A stretch of 64,000 nt of DNA from Neolewinella marina (GTDB lineage: Bacteria > Bacteroidota > Bacteroidia > Chitinophagales > Saprospiraceae), in assembly GCF_002631205.1 (NCBI RefSeq), contig NZ_PDLO01000001.1, forward strand, positions 1 through 64,000, written 5' to 3'. Both the position numbers and the translations under genes were made by a program. Position 1 is the stretch's first letter, and the number at the start of each line of letters is the position of its first letter. Under the pieces are notes generated by a model that did not search any database, was not told where the DNA came from, and saw only the letters and a program-made list of their open reading frames with translations. This document shows, piece by piece, positions 25,808-34,532 of this stretch.

Positions 25808-26701
25808 ATGGCAAAATTCAGGAAAGAAGATCTGGATCCGGAAGTATTCCGCTTGTTCGACCGCTACGTACATAGCCAGCTCGAACGGCGCGACTTCATC
25901 GAGCGCCTCGGGGCCTTCGCCGTAGGTGGGCTTACCGTGAAGGGCATCCTGGATTACCTCCAGCCCAAATACCATACGGCGGTACAGGTGCCGGCTGGTG
26001 ATCCGCGGTTACAGGAGGAATACATCACCTACCCCTCCCCCCGCGGCGGGGGCGAAGTCCAGGCCCTGAAGGTGAAGCCGGCGAATCCGCTAAAACCGGG
26101 ACCGGCAGGCTGCGTCCTGGTAGTACACGAGAACCGCGGACTGAACCCCCACATCGAGGACGTGGCCCGGCGGGCTGCCCTGGCCGGATTCCTGGTGCTG
26201 GCCCCGGATGCCCTGAGTCCGTTGGGCGGTTATCCCGGCAACGACGACGACGGGCGCGAACTGCAGCGACAGCGCGACCGCGACGAAATGCTGGAAGACT
26301 TCATCGCCGGCTACGATTACCTCCGCAACCAGGCGGACGGCAACGGGAAGGTAGGCGTAGTCGGTTTCTGCTTCGGCGGTGCCATCGCCAACCTCATGGC
26401 CGTGCGTCTGCCGGAACTGGCCGCGGCGGTTCCCTTCTACGGAGGACAGCCCACGTTGGAGGAGGTGCCGAAAATTTCCGCCCCCCTGATGCTGCAGTAC
26501 GCCGCCCTCGACGAGCGGGTCAACGCCGGATGGCCGGCATACGCCGCGGCGCTATTGGAGCACGGCAAACAGCACTCCGCCCACGTGTACGCGGAGGTGC
26601 AGCACGGCTTCCACAACGATACCACGCCCCGCTACGATGAGATGGCCGCGAAACTGGCGTGGAACCGCACCGTTGATTTCTTCAATTATTACCTGAGCTG
26701 A
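25808..26701 (+). CDS. Dienelactone hydrolase-family protein with Tat-like N-terminus, 297 aa
   Basis: An alpha/beta-hydrolase of the carboxymethylenebutenolidase type. The catalytic triad is Cys188 (GFCFGG), Asp235 (ALDERV) and His266 (VQHGFHND). I use the ATG at 25808; the longer frame upstream only runs through the repeats. Residues 27-42, RRDFIERLGAFAVGGL, look like a twin-arginine signal after a charged 26-residue lead, as seen in several exported family members, so a periplasmic location is likely. Its convergent neighbour is a Spo0M-like gene. The substrate (lactone or ester) cannot be told. Confidence 0.85.
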   Translation: MAKFRKEDLDPEVFRLFDRYVHSQLERRDFIERLGAFAVGGLTVKGILDYLQPKYHTAVQVPAGDPRLQEEYITYPSPRGGGEVQALKVKPANPLKPGPAGCVLVVHENRGLNPHIEDVARRAALAGFLVLAPDALSPLGGYPGNDDDGRELQRQRDRDEMLEDFIAGYDYLRNQADGNGKVGVVGFCFGGAIANLMAVRLPELAAAVPFYGGQPTLEEVPKISAPLMLQYAALDERVNAGWPAYAAALLEHGKQHSAHVYAEVQHGFHNDTTPRYDEMAAKLAWNRTVDFFNYYLS

Positions 26702-26752
26702 TCCGGCGTGGTGGGCTGTTCACCACCGCTTTGGCACCCGCGGCCGCGCCGC

Positions 26753-27217
26753 TTAGGAATTCAGAATCTGCTTGTCGAAGGGATTCAGGCCTACGCCCTG
26801 TACCTGGGCCTCGGCCTCTACCCGGTATTCGCTGTTCACGTTCCTCAGCTTCTTGGCGGCCCAGGCCAGTCCGCCGAAGAGGGGATTGCGGCGGCCGAAC
26901 TCGTCCACCGGGGAAGCCACGGGCTCGAAAAAGAGCCGGAAATTAATCTCTACGGGAATGCCATCCGCCGGCACTTCGATCAAATCGGTGATGATCTGGC
27001 GGCCCAGCTCGTATTCGTCGACCAGCTGCCCTTCGTCCCGGCCCCGACTGTACTTTTCGACCATGACGATCTTGATGGCCGAAACCGTCTGGGCGTGCTT
27101 GCTCGTCAGGCGGATGCGGCCCGAGAGGCTGCCCATTGCGGGATCGAAGTCCGGTGAGAGCACCAATTCCAGTTTGACGCCTTCAATCCCCAACCATTGT
27201 TTTACTTTACCTAGCAT
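26753..27217 (-). CDS. Spo0M-like arrestin-fold protein, 154 aa
   Basis: Resembles the sporulation-control protein Spo0M family, an arrestin-like beta-sandwich also common in non-spore-formers. Visible are GKVKQWLGIEGVKLELVL at the N-terminus, SGRIRLTSKHAQTVSAI, a KIVMVEKYSRGR strand and the segment EINFRLFFEPVASP. There is no signal peptide. It is divergent from the DUF58 gene, 75 bp apart, each with its own start-proximal promoter element. The cellular role in Bacteroidota is unknown. Confidence 0.7.
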   Translation of the reverse strand: MLGKVKQWLGIEGVKLELVLSPDFDPAMGSLSGRIRLTSKHAQTVSAIKIVMVEKYSRGRDEGQLVDEYELGRQIITDLIEVPADGIPVEINFRLFFEPVASPVDEFGRRNPLFGGLAWAAKKLRNVNSEYRVEAEAQVQGVGLNPFDKQILNS

Positions 27218-27221
27218 ACCC

Positions 27222-27229
27222 CGAAGTTA
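27222..27229 (-). promoter_or_regulatory. -7 element TAACTTCG for the Spo0M-like gene
   Basis: On the minus strand TAACTTCG ends 4 nt before the ATG at 27217. Confidence 0.45.
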
Positions 27230-27281
27230 GTACGATAAGCGATTCGCTTCCGTTGTATTCGACAAACGCCCCGGGCGTTTA

Positions 27282-27289
27282 TAAGTTAG
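27282..27289 (+). promoter_or_regulatory. -7 element TAAGTTAG for the DUF58 gene
   Basis: TAAGTTAG ends 3 nt before the ATG at 27293, in the short divergent spacer. Confidence 0.4.
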
Positions 27290-27292
27290 ACT

Positions 27293-28219
27293 ATGCAGCT
27301 CATTACCAACGAACAGGTCCGTGACCTCGGCAACCTCGAACTTCTGGCCCGCCAGGTGGTCGAGGGCTTCATCATCGGCCTGCACAAGAGCCCCTTCCAC
27401 GGCTTCAGCGTGGAATTCGCCGAACACCGCATCTACAACCAGGGGGAACCCACCCGGAACATCGACTGGAAGGTGTTCGCCCGCACCGACAAGATGTACA
27501 CCAAGCGGTACGAGGAGGAAACCAACCTGCGGTGCCAGATCGTGGTAGACAGCAGCTCCAGCATGTACTTTCCGGAGGTCAGCAGCCGCAGTGAGGACCA
27601 CGTCAATAAGATCCGGTTCTCGGCCCTGGCCGCGGCCAGCCTGATGAACCTGCTGCTCAAGCAGCGAGACGCCTTCGGGCTCACCTTCTTCAACGAGGGC
27701 GTCGACCTCCACTCCCGGCCCAAATCGAGCACCACCCACTACCGGCTGATGCTCACCTACCTCCAGCAACTGATCGACCGGCCCACCCACGACGTGAAGA
27801 CGACCACGGCGGCGGCCCTCCACCAGATTGCCGACAGCATCCACCGGCGGTCACTGGTGGTGCTCTTCAGCGACATGTTCGACGAGGCGGAGCAGGAAGA
27901 AGAGCTCTTCGCCGCCCTCCAGCACCTCAAGCACGCTAAGCACGAGGTAATCCTCTTCCATACGGTGGATACCAGCAAGGAAATCGACTTTGAGTTCGAG
28001 AACCGGCCCTATGAGTTCATCGACATGGAGAGCGGGGAGCGCGTGAAGCTGCAACCCCAGCAGGTGAGGGAGCACTACGTGGCCCAGGTGGCCGCCTACC
28101 AGCAGCGGCTGCGGCTGAAGTGCCTCCAGTACAAGATCGACTACGTGGAGGCCGACATCCAGGCGGGCTTCCGGCCCATCCTTCAGCAGTACCTCGTAAA
28201 GCGGGCGCGGATGCGCTAG
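27293..28219 (+). CDS. DUF58 domain protein (vWA-like), 308 aa
   Basis: DUF58 proteins carry a von Willebrand A-like domain and usually act next to MoxR ATPases. The DUF58 core is clear: GFSVEFAEHRIYNQGEPTRNIDWKVFART, then the MIDAS-like strand VDSSSSMYF and SLVVLFSDMFDE. Residues of a metal site (DSSSS and later Asp) are present. No MoxR gene is nearby, so the partner would be encoded elsewhere. The protein has no signal or membrane segments. Its stop codon overlaps the stop of the convergent 1570-residue gene by three bases. Confidence 0.9.
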   Translation: MQLITNEQVRDLGNLELLARQVVEGFIIGLHKSPFHGFSVEFAEHRIYNQGEPTRNIDWKVFARTDKMYTKRYEEETNLRCQIVVDSSSSMYFPEVSSRSEDHVNKIRFSALAAASLMNLLLKQRDAFGLTFFNEGVDLHSRPKSSTTHYRLMLTYLQQLIDRPTHDVKTTTAAALHQIADSIHRRSLVVLFSDMFDEAEQEEELFAALQHLKHAKHEVILFHTVDTSKEIDFEFENRPYEFIDMESGERVKLQPQQVREHYVAQVAAYQQRLRLKCLQYKIDYVEADIQAGFRPILQQYLVKRARMR

Positions 28220-31200
28220 TTCTGGTTGCCGAAGGCCGCCTGCACCCGCCGCAGGAAGGTCTGGGCCGTGCCGGGGGTTACCTCCAGGAGTTCGTAGGTC
28301 TGTCCGTCCGGCATCTCCAGCACCAGGTCCTTAGGTTTGGTATCGCGGAGCTCGTTCATGAAGGCGTTGTTGTTGCTCACCACGTTCAGGATGCCATCCT
28401 TGAATCCGAAGAAGTAGTAGGTTTCGCTCGGTGACTTGAGAAACAGGTAGAGGCGGTCATCCCCGCCGGTGGTCATCTTAACTTCCAGGTAGGATTCGAA
28501 GCGGCGGCTGACGGGACGGCCGGCCACCGAGGCCAGTCCGTTCATGGGCTGGGTACTGACGAACGACTGGTAATCGGTGTTCCAGCGCATCTTCATGTCG
28601 CTGAACAGGAAGGTGTGGCGGTTGATGGCCGGGGGCAGGTCCATGGCGTCGGCGGTCAGTCCGGCGATGGCCCGTTCCCGGTCCGGGCCGGCGGGAAAGA
28701 GGGTCGTGATGCCCGCCGTGGCGAAGGGCACCTTCTGGTTGATGGCCAGCTGGGGAGCACTGTAGGCCCCCGAGACAATGTCATTTGCCATGATCGACAG
28801 CAGCGGCCCGGGCAGGATAAGGTCGATCGCCGCCATCATCTCCACGTTGGTTTCCGGGTACTGCTCCTCGGCGGGAGCGGCCACGGTAAGGCTCAACTCG
28901 GTAACGTCGGTCGCCGGGGCATCCTCCGCTTCCTCCTCCAGCAGGAACATGTTGTCGGTCAACGTCTCCGGCTCGTCCTCCGCGTCGGTGGTATCGGCGG
29001 TGTTCGACTCCTCTTCGGACAGGGCAAACTCGTCTTCCGGCTCTGGGGCGTACTGGGTGGGCAGTTCCATGGAGATGGTGCCGTAACTCTTCATGGAGAT
29101 GTACTTCAGGCGTCCGCCGATGCCGAGGGCGCCGTCGCCGCTGACGATGCCGCTCTCCTGGTCAAAGATCATCAGGTTGCCGTCGTGGGAGGACGGATCG
29201 TTGATGCGGGTGGAGTCGCCGAACAGGAAGGCGTCGCGGTCTTCGTCGTAGGTGAAAACTCCGGCGGCGTCCAGGATGGGGTGGTCCACCCGGCGGTCGG
29301 GCGTCTGGATGAGGGCCGGGTACACGTGGCGGTCCGGCTTGCTCAGGTAGAAGCCGGTGTAGAGTGGCTTGGCGCTGGGGTCGAGTACGCCTTCGGTCTG
29401 GAGGACAAGGTTGTTCTTGTCCCCCTCGCTCTGGACGACGAACCACTCGGCGGCCGGCAGTTTTTCGGATTCAATGCGGGCGTATCCGTCGAAGGCCAGC
29501 TCCTTGCTGCCGGCATCGAGTTCGATGGTGCCGTAAAAGCGGGTCTTGTCGTCAATGTAAAACGCGGTCTCCTCATCGATTTCCCCCTGGGCGCGGGTGG
29601 CCGTTGCCTTTTCGGACATCAGTCCCTTACCTACGCGGGTGCCCACGATATTTTGAAGCTCGAATTCCTGCTGGTGGTCCCCGACGTTGTACTGGTAAAA
29701 GCCCGAGGCGGTGTACTCCTTGCGCCCGGCGATGTCGACCGTGGCCCGCTCGATGACGTGGTACTGGTTCAGGGTATCGGCGATAATGCGGGCGTTGGTG
29801 AGCTGGGCCACCTTGCCGCCGGAACCAACCACTACCGCGCTGTCGCCTGGGATGATGCGGGCATCGGCGCTGACGATGTAGGGCACCCCGCCGACTTCCA
29901 GCTGACCGGCCAGGTTATCGTAGACGGCCGAGTTACCGGTAAAGGTGAGGGTATCCTGGTCGGGGTTGATGCTGGTGAAGCGGTCCTTCCCTTCCTCGGT
30001 GTTGAAGGTGATATCGCCCGCGGCCATATCCCAAGAGAAGCGGTCGCTGCTGGTCTTGAACTGGATGAAGGGCAGTTCCGTAACCTGGGCGGTACCGTTG
30101 TTGCGGAACTCCGCAGATCCGGTAGCAAAGTCAAACTGCGCATTGACGTCCGAAGTGGTCAGCGCGATACTGCCGTCGTCGGCCAGGCTTTTGATGTTTA
30201 CGAGGGCAGTATCGACGCCCACGGATTGGGCCCCGAAGCGGAAATCCGCACTGGTGACGGACGCCTGCGACCAGTCCAGGGTTCCCCCGCCACGGAGGGC
30301 CTTGGGCTGTAATACCAGCGGTCCGTCGAAGGTGTGGTCGCCGGTGCCAAAAATGGCAAAGGTCCCCCCCTCGCGGGGCGTCACGACCAGGGAATCGCCG
30401 TAGGGGCGAAAGGTCACGTCCACTTCCTGCCCTTCCACCTGGGGTACGGGCCGGGCGGGGTCGTCGCTCTGCTGCAGCACGAAAGACTGGGCGGTGGTGG
30501 TGGCGCTGTCGACGCCAAAGCGGATCTCCGGGCTGGTGATTTCGGCCTCCAGGTAGGAGAAGGTACCGTTGCCTACCAGGCCACCGTTATTGAGGGTCAC
30601 CTGCCCCCGGTAATTGCCCCGGTCGCCGTAGGCCATTTGCCCTAGGGAGTCGGTGGTAGTAACGAAGCCCAGACTTCCATCCTCCTGAATACTCAGGGTG
30701 CGTTCCATGCGAGGAAAGATGCCGCCGCTGACCAGCTCGCCCTTCAGCCCCAGACCGGTTTCGGTCAGGCTGTCCAGGTTGTTCAGGCTGAAGGGGGCCA
30801 ACTCGAAGTAGAAGCTGTCGCGGGAATACAGGGAGGCCGTGTCTGCTTTGTCGTAGTAGATGTAGGAAGGCCCTCTCGTCTGGATGGAAGGAAAATAGCC
30901 GATATCTTCTGATCCGCTCTTGTTCTTCGGGGCGTCGAGAAGGACGTATCCACTGACGTTCTCGATCCGGCTGGCCGTGGACAACCGGCGTACGCCGTCC
31001 TTGATCTCTCCGCCCTCGGGCAGGAAGAGGTCGATGTACTTCACCGAGTCGAACTGGATGTAGTAGGGCTCGTAGCGAAAGTGAAAGTCGCTGCCGCTGA
31101 GGATGGCCCCGCCCGCATAGACCTGGCCGCCGAAGTCGAGGTTGCGGTCGCCCACGATAGCCACCTGCTCGGCGAAGGGCCGGATGGCCACCTGCTTTTT

Positions 31201-32928
31201 GGCGTTGAGCTGAATGGGTTGTACGCCCTCGACCAGGATGGTGCCGGCCTTCAGATCGAGGTAGGCGTTCAGCTCTTCGGTGCGGCTGACGATCTTCAGC
31301 TTGTCGTAGTCCTTGGCCTCCTTTTCCGATTCGACGTAGTGGGCGAGCTTGGGCTGGAGGATCACGCGATCCTTCTCCCGGTCATAACTCAGGAAGCCCC
31401 TTTCCTGAAGATCGAACAGGGCGGATTCAATGCTTTTTGCCGTGAGTCCTTCCTGGAAGTAATTGGCCAGGGCGTTGGCCGAGAGGGTGTCCGAGCCGAA
31501 AGCCATCTGGTACCGGTAGCGGTAGATCAGTTCCAGGGGATGAAAGCCGGCCAGGGCCTTGATCCTGAGGTAGTCGCGGTGGTCGAAATAATTCTCGCTG
31601 GTGAAGGCTACGTCGCCCTTTTCCTGGAAGCTGACGGTCTTGCGGCCCACCACGGCGCTGTCGCCCCGGAGGTAGACGTTGATGTTGTCGGCGTCGATGT
31701 CGAAACGGTTCTTGCTGTGGTAGAAGGGGGCCGCGTCGGAACTGCTGGTGGTGCGCTTGAGCTTGACGAGCGACTCGGGGATGTCCACGTCAATGCTGGC
31801 GCTGGGGTGCACCAGGCTGTCCTGTCCGAAGTAAAGGGCTACCTGTACCTTCTGCCCGGTGAGTCGTTCCCCGGGGATAACAACGAACTGGGTGGCCTGG
31901 GCCCGCATCCTGTGATTCCCGTCTTCACCGGTAACCTCAAAAAAGACCCGGCTTTCGCCTTCGGCCTCGGTGGTGGCGTAGGCCCGGGCGCCGTGTAGTT
32001 CGAAGCGGCCGCGCATCCGCATGCCCTCCCCGATGTTGTCGGCCGTCAGCATGGGGTTGTCGCTCACGAACTCCGGCACGTCGCCGGCGGCGCGGGGGCC
32101 ACCCGATTGCAGCCGGTCCTCAAAGGTGCCGTAGATGATCCGGTCGCCGAAGTAGGTGGGATACTGGAGGTGGGCCGAATCCGAGGTCAGGTGGTTGCGC
32201 TGCGGATCGATCCGGTAGTCGACCAGCCGCACGAAAACGTCGCCGGGCAGTCCCACCCGTTGCCAGTCGGTACGCCCACCCTTGCCCACGTAGGTGGAAT
32301 TGGCCAGGTCGACGATGATTCTGGTTTCCTGGATATTGATGCTGTCGGTAGCAATGCTGCCTTGCAGCTGGGTTACCTCATCGACGATGAGGCGGGGACC
32401 GCCGTCGTAAACGAAGGAGGGCTTCCCCCCGGCAACTTTCCAGCCGTAAGCGTCCGCGCGGGCGTCCAGCCGGCCACGGCTCAGGTAGTTGAAGCTGTTG
32501 TTCAGCAGGCTGGTCAGCGAAGCCGGCGTGAAGGCCGGATCGGCCAGGCTGGTGGTCAACACCTCGTGGAAGCCGGCGAAAAGCTCCTGCTTTTCCTTTT
32601 CTTTGCCCGCCAGGAAACCCAGAATGTCGAGGTAGTCGGCCATTCCGGACTCCGCCCGGGCATTGGCGCGGGCCAGGGCCACCGCGGTTTTCTGCACGGT
32701 CCGTTGCTGTTCGGGAGTAAGTCCGCCGCCGTACAGGGTGCCGGTGAAGTTGGCGTAGGAATCGCGGGACCGGTCGTTGCGGGTGGAGGTCATATACGTT
32801 TCCAGCTGCTCCTCGAAAGCCGTCACGTCGGCATCCTCCGCGAGTTCAGACAACTGGGCCGAAAGCGGAAAGGAGAGCAGGGTAACCCCTAGCAGCAGCA
32901 GGAAAATCCGGATGGTGTCGTTGTTCAT
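28216..32928 (-). CDS. Very large exported protein of unknown function, 1570 aa
   Basis: I do not recognise a family. Residues 1-24 are a signal peptide (..SFPLSA/Q). About 150 residues of helical sequence follow. The long middle is made of beta-strand-rich segments that repeat a pattern of short hydrophobic strands with DSxxV, GG and Asp-Thr turns. An acidic Glu/Asp/Thr-rich linker lies near residues 1280-1350 (EEESNTADTTDAEDE). A compact C-terminal domain carries several aromatic residues (TETYYFFGFKDGILNVVSNN). No T9SS tail, membrane helix or enzymatic motif was found. Its ATG overlaps the prmA stop (TAATG), so the two are translationally coupled, which is odd for a surface or periplasmic protein. 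Confidence 0.85.
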   Translation of the reverse strand: MNNDTIRIFLLLLGVTLLSFPLSAQLSELAEDADVTAFEEQLETYMTSTRNDRSRDSYANFTGTLYGGGLTPEQQRTVQKTAVALARANARAESGMADYLDILGFLAGKEKEKQELFAGFHEVLTTSLADPAFTPASLTSLLNNSFNYLSRGRLDARADAYGWKVAGGKPSFVYDGGPRLIVDEVTQLQGSIATDSINIQETRIIVDLANSTYVGKGGRTDWQRVGLPGDVFVRLVDYRIDPQRNHLTSDSAHLQYPTYFGDRIIYGTFEDRLQSGGPRAAGDVPEFVSDNPMLTADNIGEGMRMRGRFELHGARAYATTEAEGESRVFFEVTGEDGNHRMRAQATQFVVIPGERLTGQKVQVALYFGQDSLVHPSASIDVDIPESLVKLKRTTSSSDAAPFYHSKNRFDIDADNINVYLRGDSAVVGRKTVSFQEKGDVAFTSENYFDHRDYLRIKALAGFHPLELIYRYRYQMAFGSDTLSANALANYFQEGLTAKSIESALFDLQERGFLSYDREKDRVILQPKLAHYVESEKEAKDYDKLKIVSRTEELNAYLDLKAGTILVEGVQPIQLNAKKQVAIRPFAEQVAIVGDRNLDFGGQVYAGGAILSGSDFHFRYEPYYIQFDSVKYIDLFLPEGGEIKDGVRRLSTASRIENVSGYVLLDAPKNKSGSEDIGYFPSIQTRGPSYIYYDKADTASLYSRDSFYFELAPFSLNNLDSLTETGLGLKGELVSGGIFPRMERTLSIQEDGSLGFVTTTDSLGQMAYGDRGNYRGQVTLNNGGLVGNGTFSYLEAEITSPEIRFGVDSATTTAQSFVLQQSDDPARPVPQVEGQEVDVTFRPYGDSLVVTPREGGTFAIFGTGDHTFDGPLVLQPKALRGGGTLDWSQASVTSADFRFGAQSVGVDTALVNIKSLADDGSIALTTSDVNAQFDFATGSAEFRNNGTAQVTELPFIQFKTSSDRFSWDMAAGDITFNTEEGKDRFTSINPDQDTLTFTGNSAVYDNLAGQLEVGGVPYIVSADARIIPGDSAVVVGSGGKVAQLTNARIIADTLNQYHVIERATVDIAGRKEYTASGFYQYNVGDHQQEFELQNIVGTRVGKGLMSEKATATRAQGEIDEETAFYIDDKTRFYGTIELDAGSKELAFDGYARIESEKLPAAEWFVVQSEGDKNNLVLQTEGVLDPSAKPLYTGFYLSKPDRHVYPALIQTPDRRVDHPILDAAGVFTYDEDRDAFLFGDSTRINDPSSHDGNLMIFDQESGIVSGDGALGIGGRLKYISMKSYGTISMELPTQYAPEPEDEFALSEEESNTADTTDAEDEPETLTDNMFLLEEEAEDAPATDVTELSLTVAAPAEEQYPETNVEMMAAIDLILPGPLLSIMANDIVSGAYSAPQLAINQKVPFATAGITTLFPAGPDRERAIAGLTADAMDLPPAINRHTFLFSDMKMRWNTDYQSFVSTQPMNGLASVAGRPVSRRFESYLEVKMTTGGDDRLYLFLKSPSETYYFFGFKDGILNVVSNNNAFMNELRDTKPKDLVLEMPDGQTYELLEVTPGTAQTFLRRVQAAFGNQN

Positions 32929-33755
32929 TAGCGCTTGAATTCAAAGGCCCGCCAGCCTTCCCGGGCTTCCCGCCGGCGCAGCTCGAAGCCCAGGTCCGTG
33001 AAGTGTTGACGGATCAGGTCTTCGTCCTGTTCGAGAATGCCGCTCAGAAAGGCCGTCCCGCCACTCCGCAGGCGCATTTTCAACGCCGCCCCCGTTTCCA
33101 ATAGTACGTTCCGGTTGATGTTTGCCAGCACGAGGTCGTAGGGCTGTCTTTCCGGCACGTCGTCCAGGGTTCCTTCGACGATTTCGGCCAGTTCCACCCC
33201 GTTCGTTTTCGCGTTCTCGATGGTATTCTCTACCGCCGGGGCCTCGATGTCGACCGCGTCGACGACGCGGGCGCCCAGCCGCTTGGCCAGGATGGCCAGC
33301 ACCCCGGTGCCGCATCCGTAGTCGAGCACGCTCTCCCCCGCCCCGCCCGCGGCGTAATGGTCCATGAGCAGCTCGCACATCATGTAGGTGGTGGCGTGGT
33401 GGCCCGTTCCGAAAGCCATGCGGGGGTCGATGACCAGTTCGTGGCGCACCTCCGGATCGTGGGGGTGAAAACTGGCCCGGATCAGCAGGCGATCCCCCAC
33501 CCGGATAGGAGAAAAGCCACTCTCCCAGACTTCATTCCAGTTCTTCTCCTCGAGCACTTCGCAGCTGTAATCGAAGGTGTAAGCTTCCCGCAGTTCATCC
33601 AGAACCCGGATCCACTCCGGGTGGCGGTCGGAGGTTCCGTAGGCCAGCAGCCCGTCCTCCTCTTCCAGGAAGCTGTCGAAACCGGCGTCGGCGAGCCGGG
33701 CAATCAGGATGTCGGTGAGGTCGGCGGAACAGCCGATTTGGTAGACGGTGTACAT
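32928..33755 (-). CDS. prmA: Ribosomal protein L11 methyltransferase
   Basis: PrmA trimethylates ribosomal protein L11 with S-adenosylmethionine. The family hallmarks are present: an N-terminal substrate-binding domain, WNEVWESGFSPIRVGDRL, DPRMAFGTGHHATT, the SAM motif DYGCGTGVLAILA and ANINRNVL. Length 275 aa is normal for Bacteroidota. It is the first gene of a two-gene unit; the stop overlaps the start of the 1570-residue exported protein. A TAACTTGC element lies 18 nt upstream of the start. Confidence 0.93.
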   Translation of the reverse strand: MYTVYQIGCSADLTDILIARLADAGFDSFLEEEDGLLAYGTSDRHPEWIRVLDELREAYTFDYSCEVLEEKNWNEVWESGFSPIRVGDRLLIRASFHPHDPEVRHELVIDPRMAFGTGHHATTYMMCELLMDHYAAGGAGESVLDYGCGTGVLAILAKRLGARVVDAVDIEAPAVENTIENAKTNGVELAEIVEGTLDDVPERQPYDLVLANINRNVLLETGAALKMRLRSGGTAFLSGILEQDEDLIRQHFTDLGFELRRREAREGWRAFEFKR

Positions 33756-33773
33756 AACTTACGGATTGAGGTT

Positions 33774-33781
33774 GCAAGTTA
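33774..33781 (-). promoter_or_regulatory. -7 element TAACTTGC for prmA
   Basis: Reads TAACTTGC on the minus strand, 18 nt before the prmA ATG at 33755. Confidence 0.45.
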
Positions 33782-34030
33782 GGTAGCAAGGCCCGACCAC
33801 GCTCACTGGCGACCATTAGCTGCCCTACGAGCTGAGAAGTTACTGGATGGTTTTCCCTGTTTTTCTGGCTGGAGACGGCCCCTACGCTACCTGTTACCTC
33901 ATGGGTCGGGCCACTGCCTAGGCAGCGGGCAAAAATGGGCCTTGACCGAATATGACCTTTGTCCTTTTTGCTTTGTGCTTCGTACTCCATCCTTCCTCTC
34001 GGGCAAAAAAGGAAAACCCCTACAAGCGCT
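33782..34030. other. Divergent spacer prmA/rlmH
   Basis: Non-coding spacer of about 300 bp between prmA and rlmH. GGCCCGACC (33790-33798) and GGTCGGGCC (33903-33911) are inverted copies roughly 105 bp apart, echoing the GGCCCGAC arms of the 25-kb array. The ORF that seems to start at 33942 is the rlmH frame extended upstream of its real start. Confidence 0.35.
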
Positions 34031-34038
34031 TAACTTGC
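34031..34038 (+). promoter_or_regulatory. -7 element TAACTTGC for rlmH-tilS
   Basis: TAACTTGC lies 20 nt upstream of the GTG start of rlmH at 34059. Confidence 0.45.
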
Positions 34039-34058
34039 GGCCACGAAACGAATACGCG

Positions 34059-34532
34059 GTGAAGGTTCAGGTTTACTATACGGGAAAAACGTCGGAGCAG
34101 TATCTCCGTACCGGCGAAGAGATTTACGCCCGCCGACTGGGCCACTATCTGCCCATCACCTTCACCGTATTGCCGGACATCAAGCAGGCCGGCAAACTCA
34201 GTCCGGAGCAGCTCATCGACCGCGAAGGACAGGCGCTGCTCGCCAAGATCAACCCGGATGACCGCCTGGTGCTCCTCGACGAGGGCGGCAGCAGCTTCGG
34301 CAGCGTTGCTTTCGCAGAGTGGCTGGAGCGCGAGTTGCACCGCCCCGCCCGCCGCCTCGTCTTCGTCGTCGGCGGCGCCTTCGGCTTTTCCCGCGACGTC
34401 TATAACCGGGCCGACCAGCTCATCAGCCTTAGTCCCATGACCTTCAGCCACCAGATGGTGCGGCTGTTCTTCACCGAACAGCTCTACCGGGCCATGACGA
34501 TCATCCGCAACGAGAAGTACCACAACGAATGA
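34059..34532 (+). CDS. rlmH: 23S rRNA (pseudouridine1915-N3)-methyltransferase
   Basis: RlmH methylates pseudouridine 1915 in helix 69 of 23S rRNA. I place the start at the GTG at 34059 (VKVQVYYTGKT), because it gives 157 aa, the family length, and follows a promoter element by 20 nt; the longer frame from 33942 has non-conserved residues and passes through that element. The SPOUT knot is visible: RLVLLDEGG, FVVGGAFGFSRDVYNRAD and SLSPMTFSHQMVRLFFTEQLYRA. It overlaps tilS by four bases (ATGA). Confidence 0.93.
   Translation: MKVQVYYTGKTSEQYLRTGEEIYARRLGHYLPITFTVLPDIKQAGKLSPEQLIDREGQALLAKINPDDRLVLLDEGGSSFGSVAFAEWLERELHRPARRLVFVVGGAFGFSRDVYNRADQLISLSPMTFSHQMVRLFFTEQLYRAMTIIRNEKYHNE

Noticed and set aside
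26701-26730. Hairpin between the convergent dienelactone hydrolase and Spo0M-like genes as terminator
   Set aside because: The GTGGT/ACCAC stem is short and there is no T-run on either strand.
28615-30312. 565-codon ORF antisense to the 1570-residue protein gene
   Set aside because: Shadow frame, Gly/Val-rich, no start context, and the opposite frame has a signal peptide and normal amino-acid mix.
33790-33911. GGCCCGACC...GGTCGGGCC as a repeat element of the 25-kb family
   Set aside because: Only nine bases match and the arms are over 100 bp apart; noted in the spacer entry but not called as a member.
33942-34058. N-terminal extension of rlmH
   Set aside because: RlmH is about 157 aa; the added part is not conserved and includes the TAACTTGC promoter.
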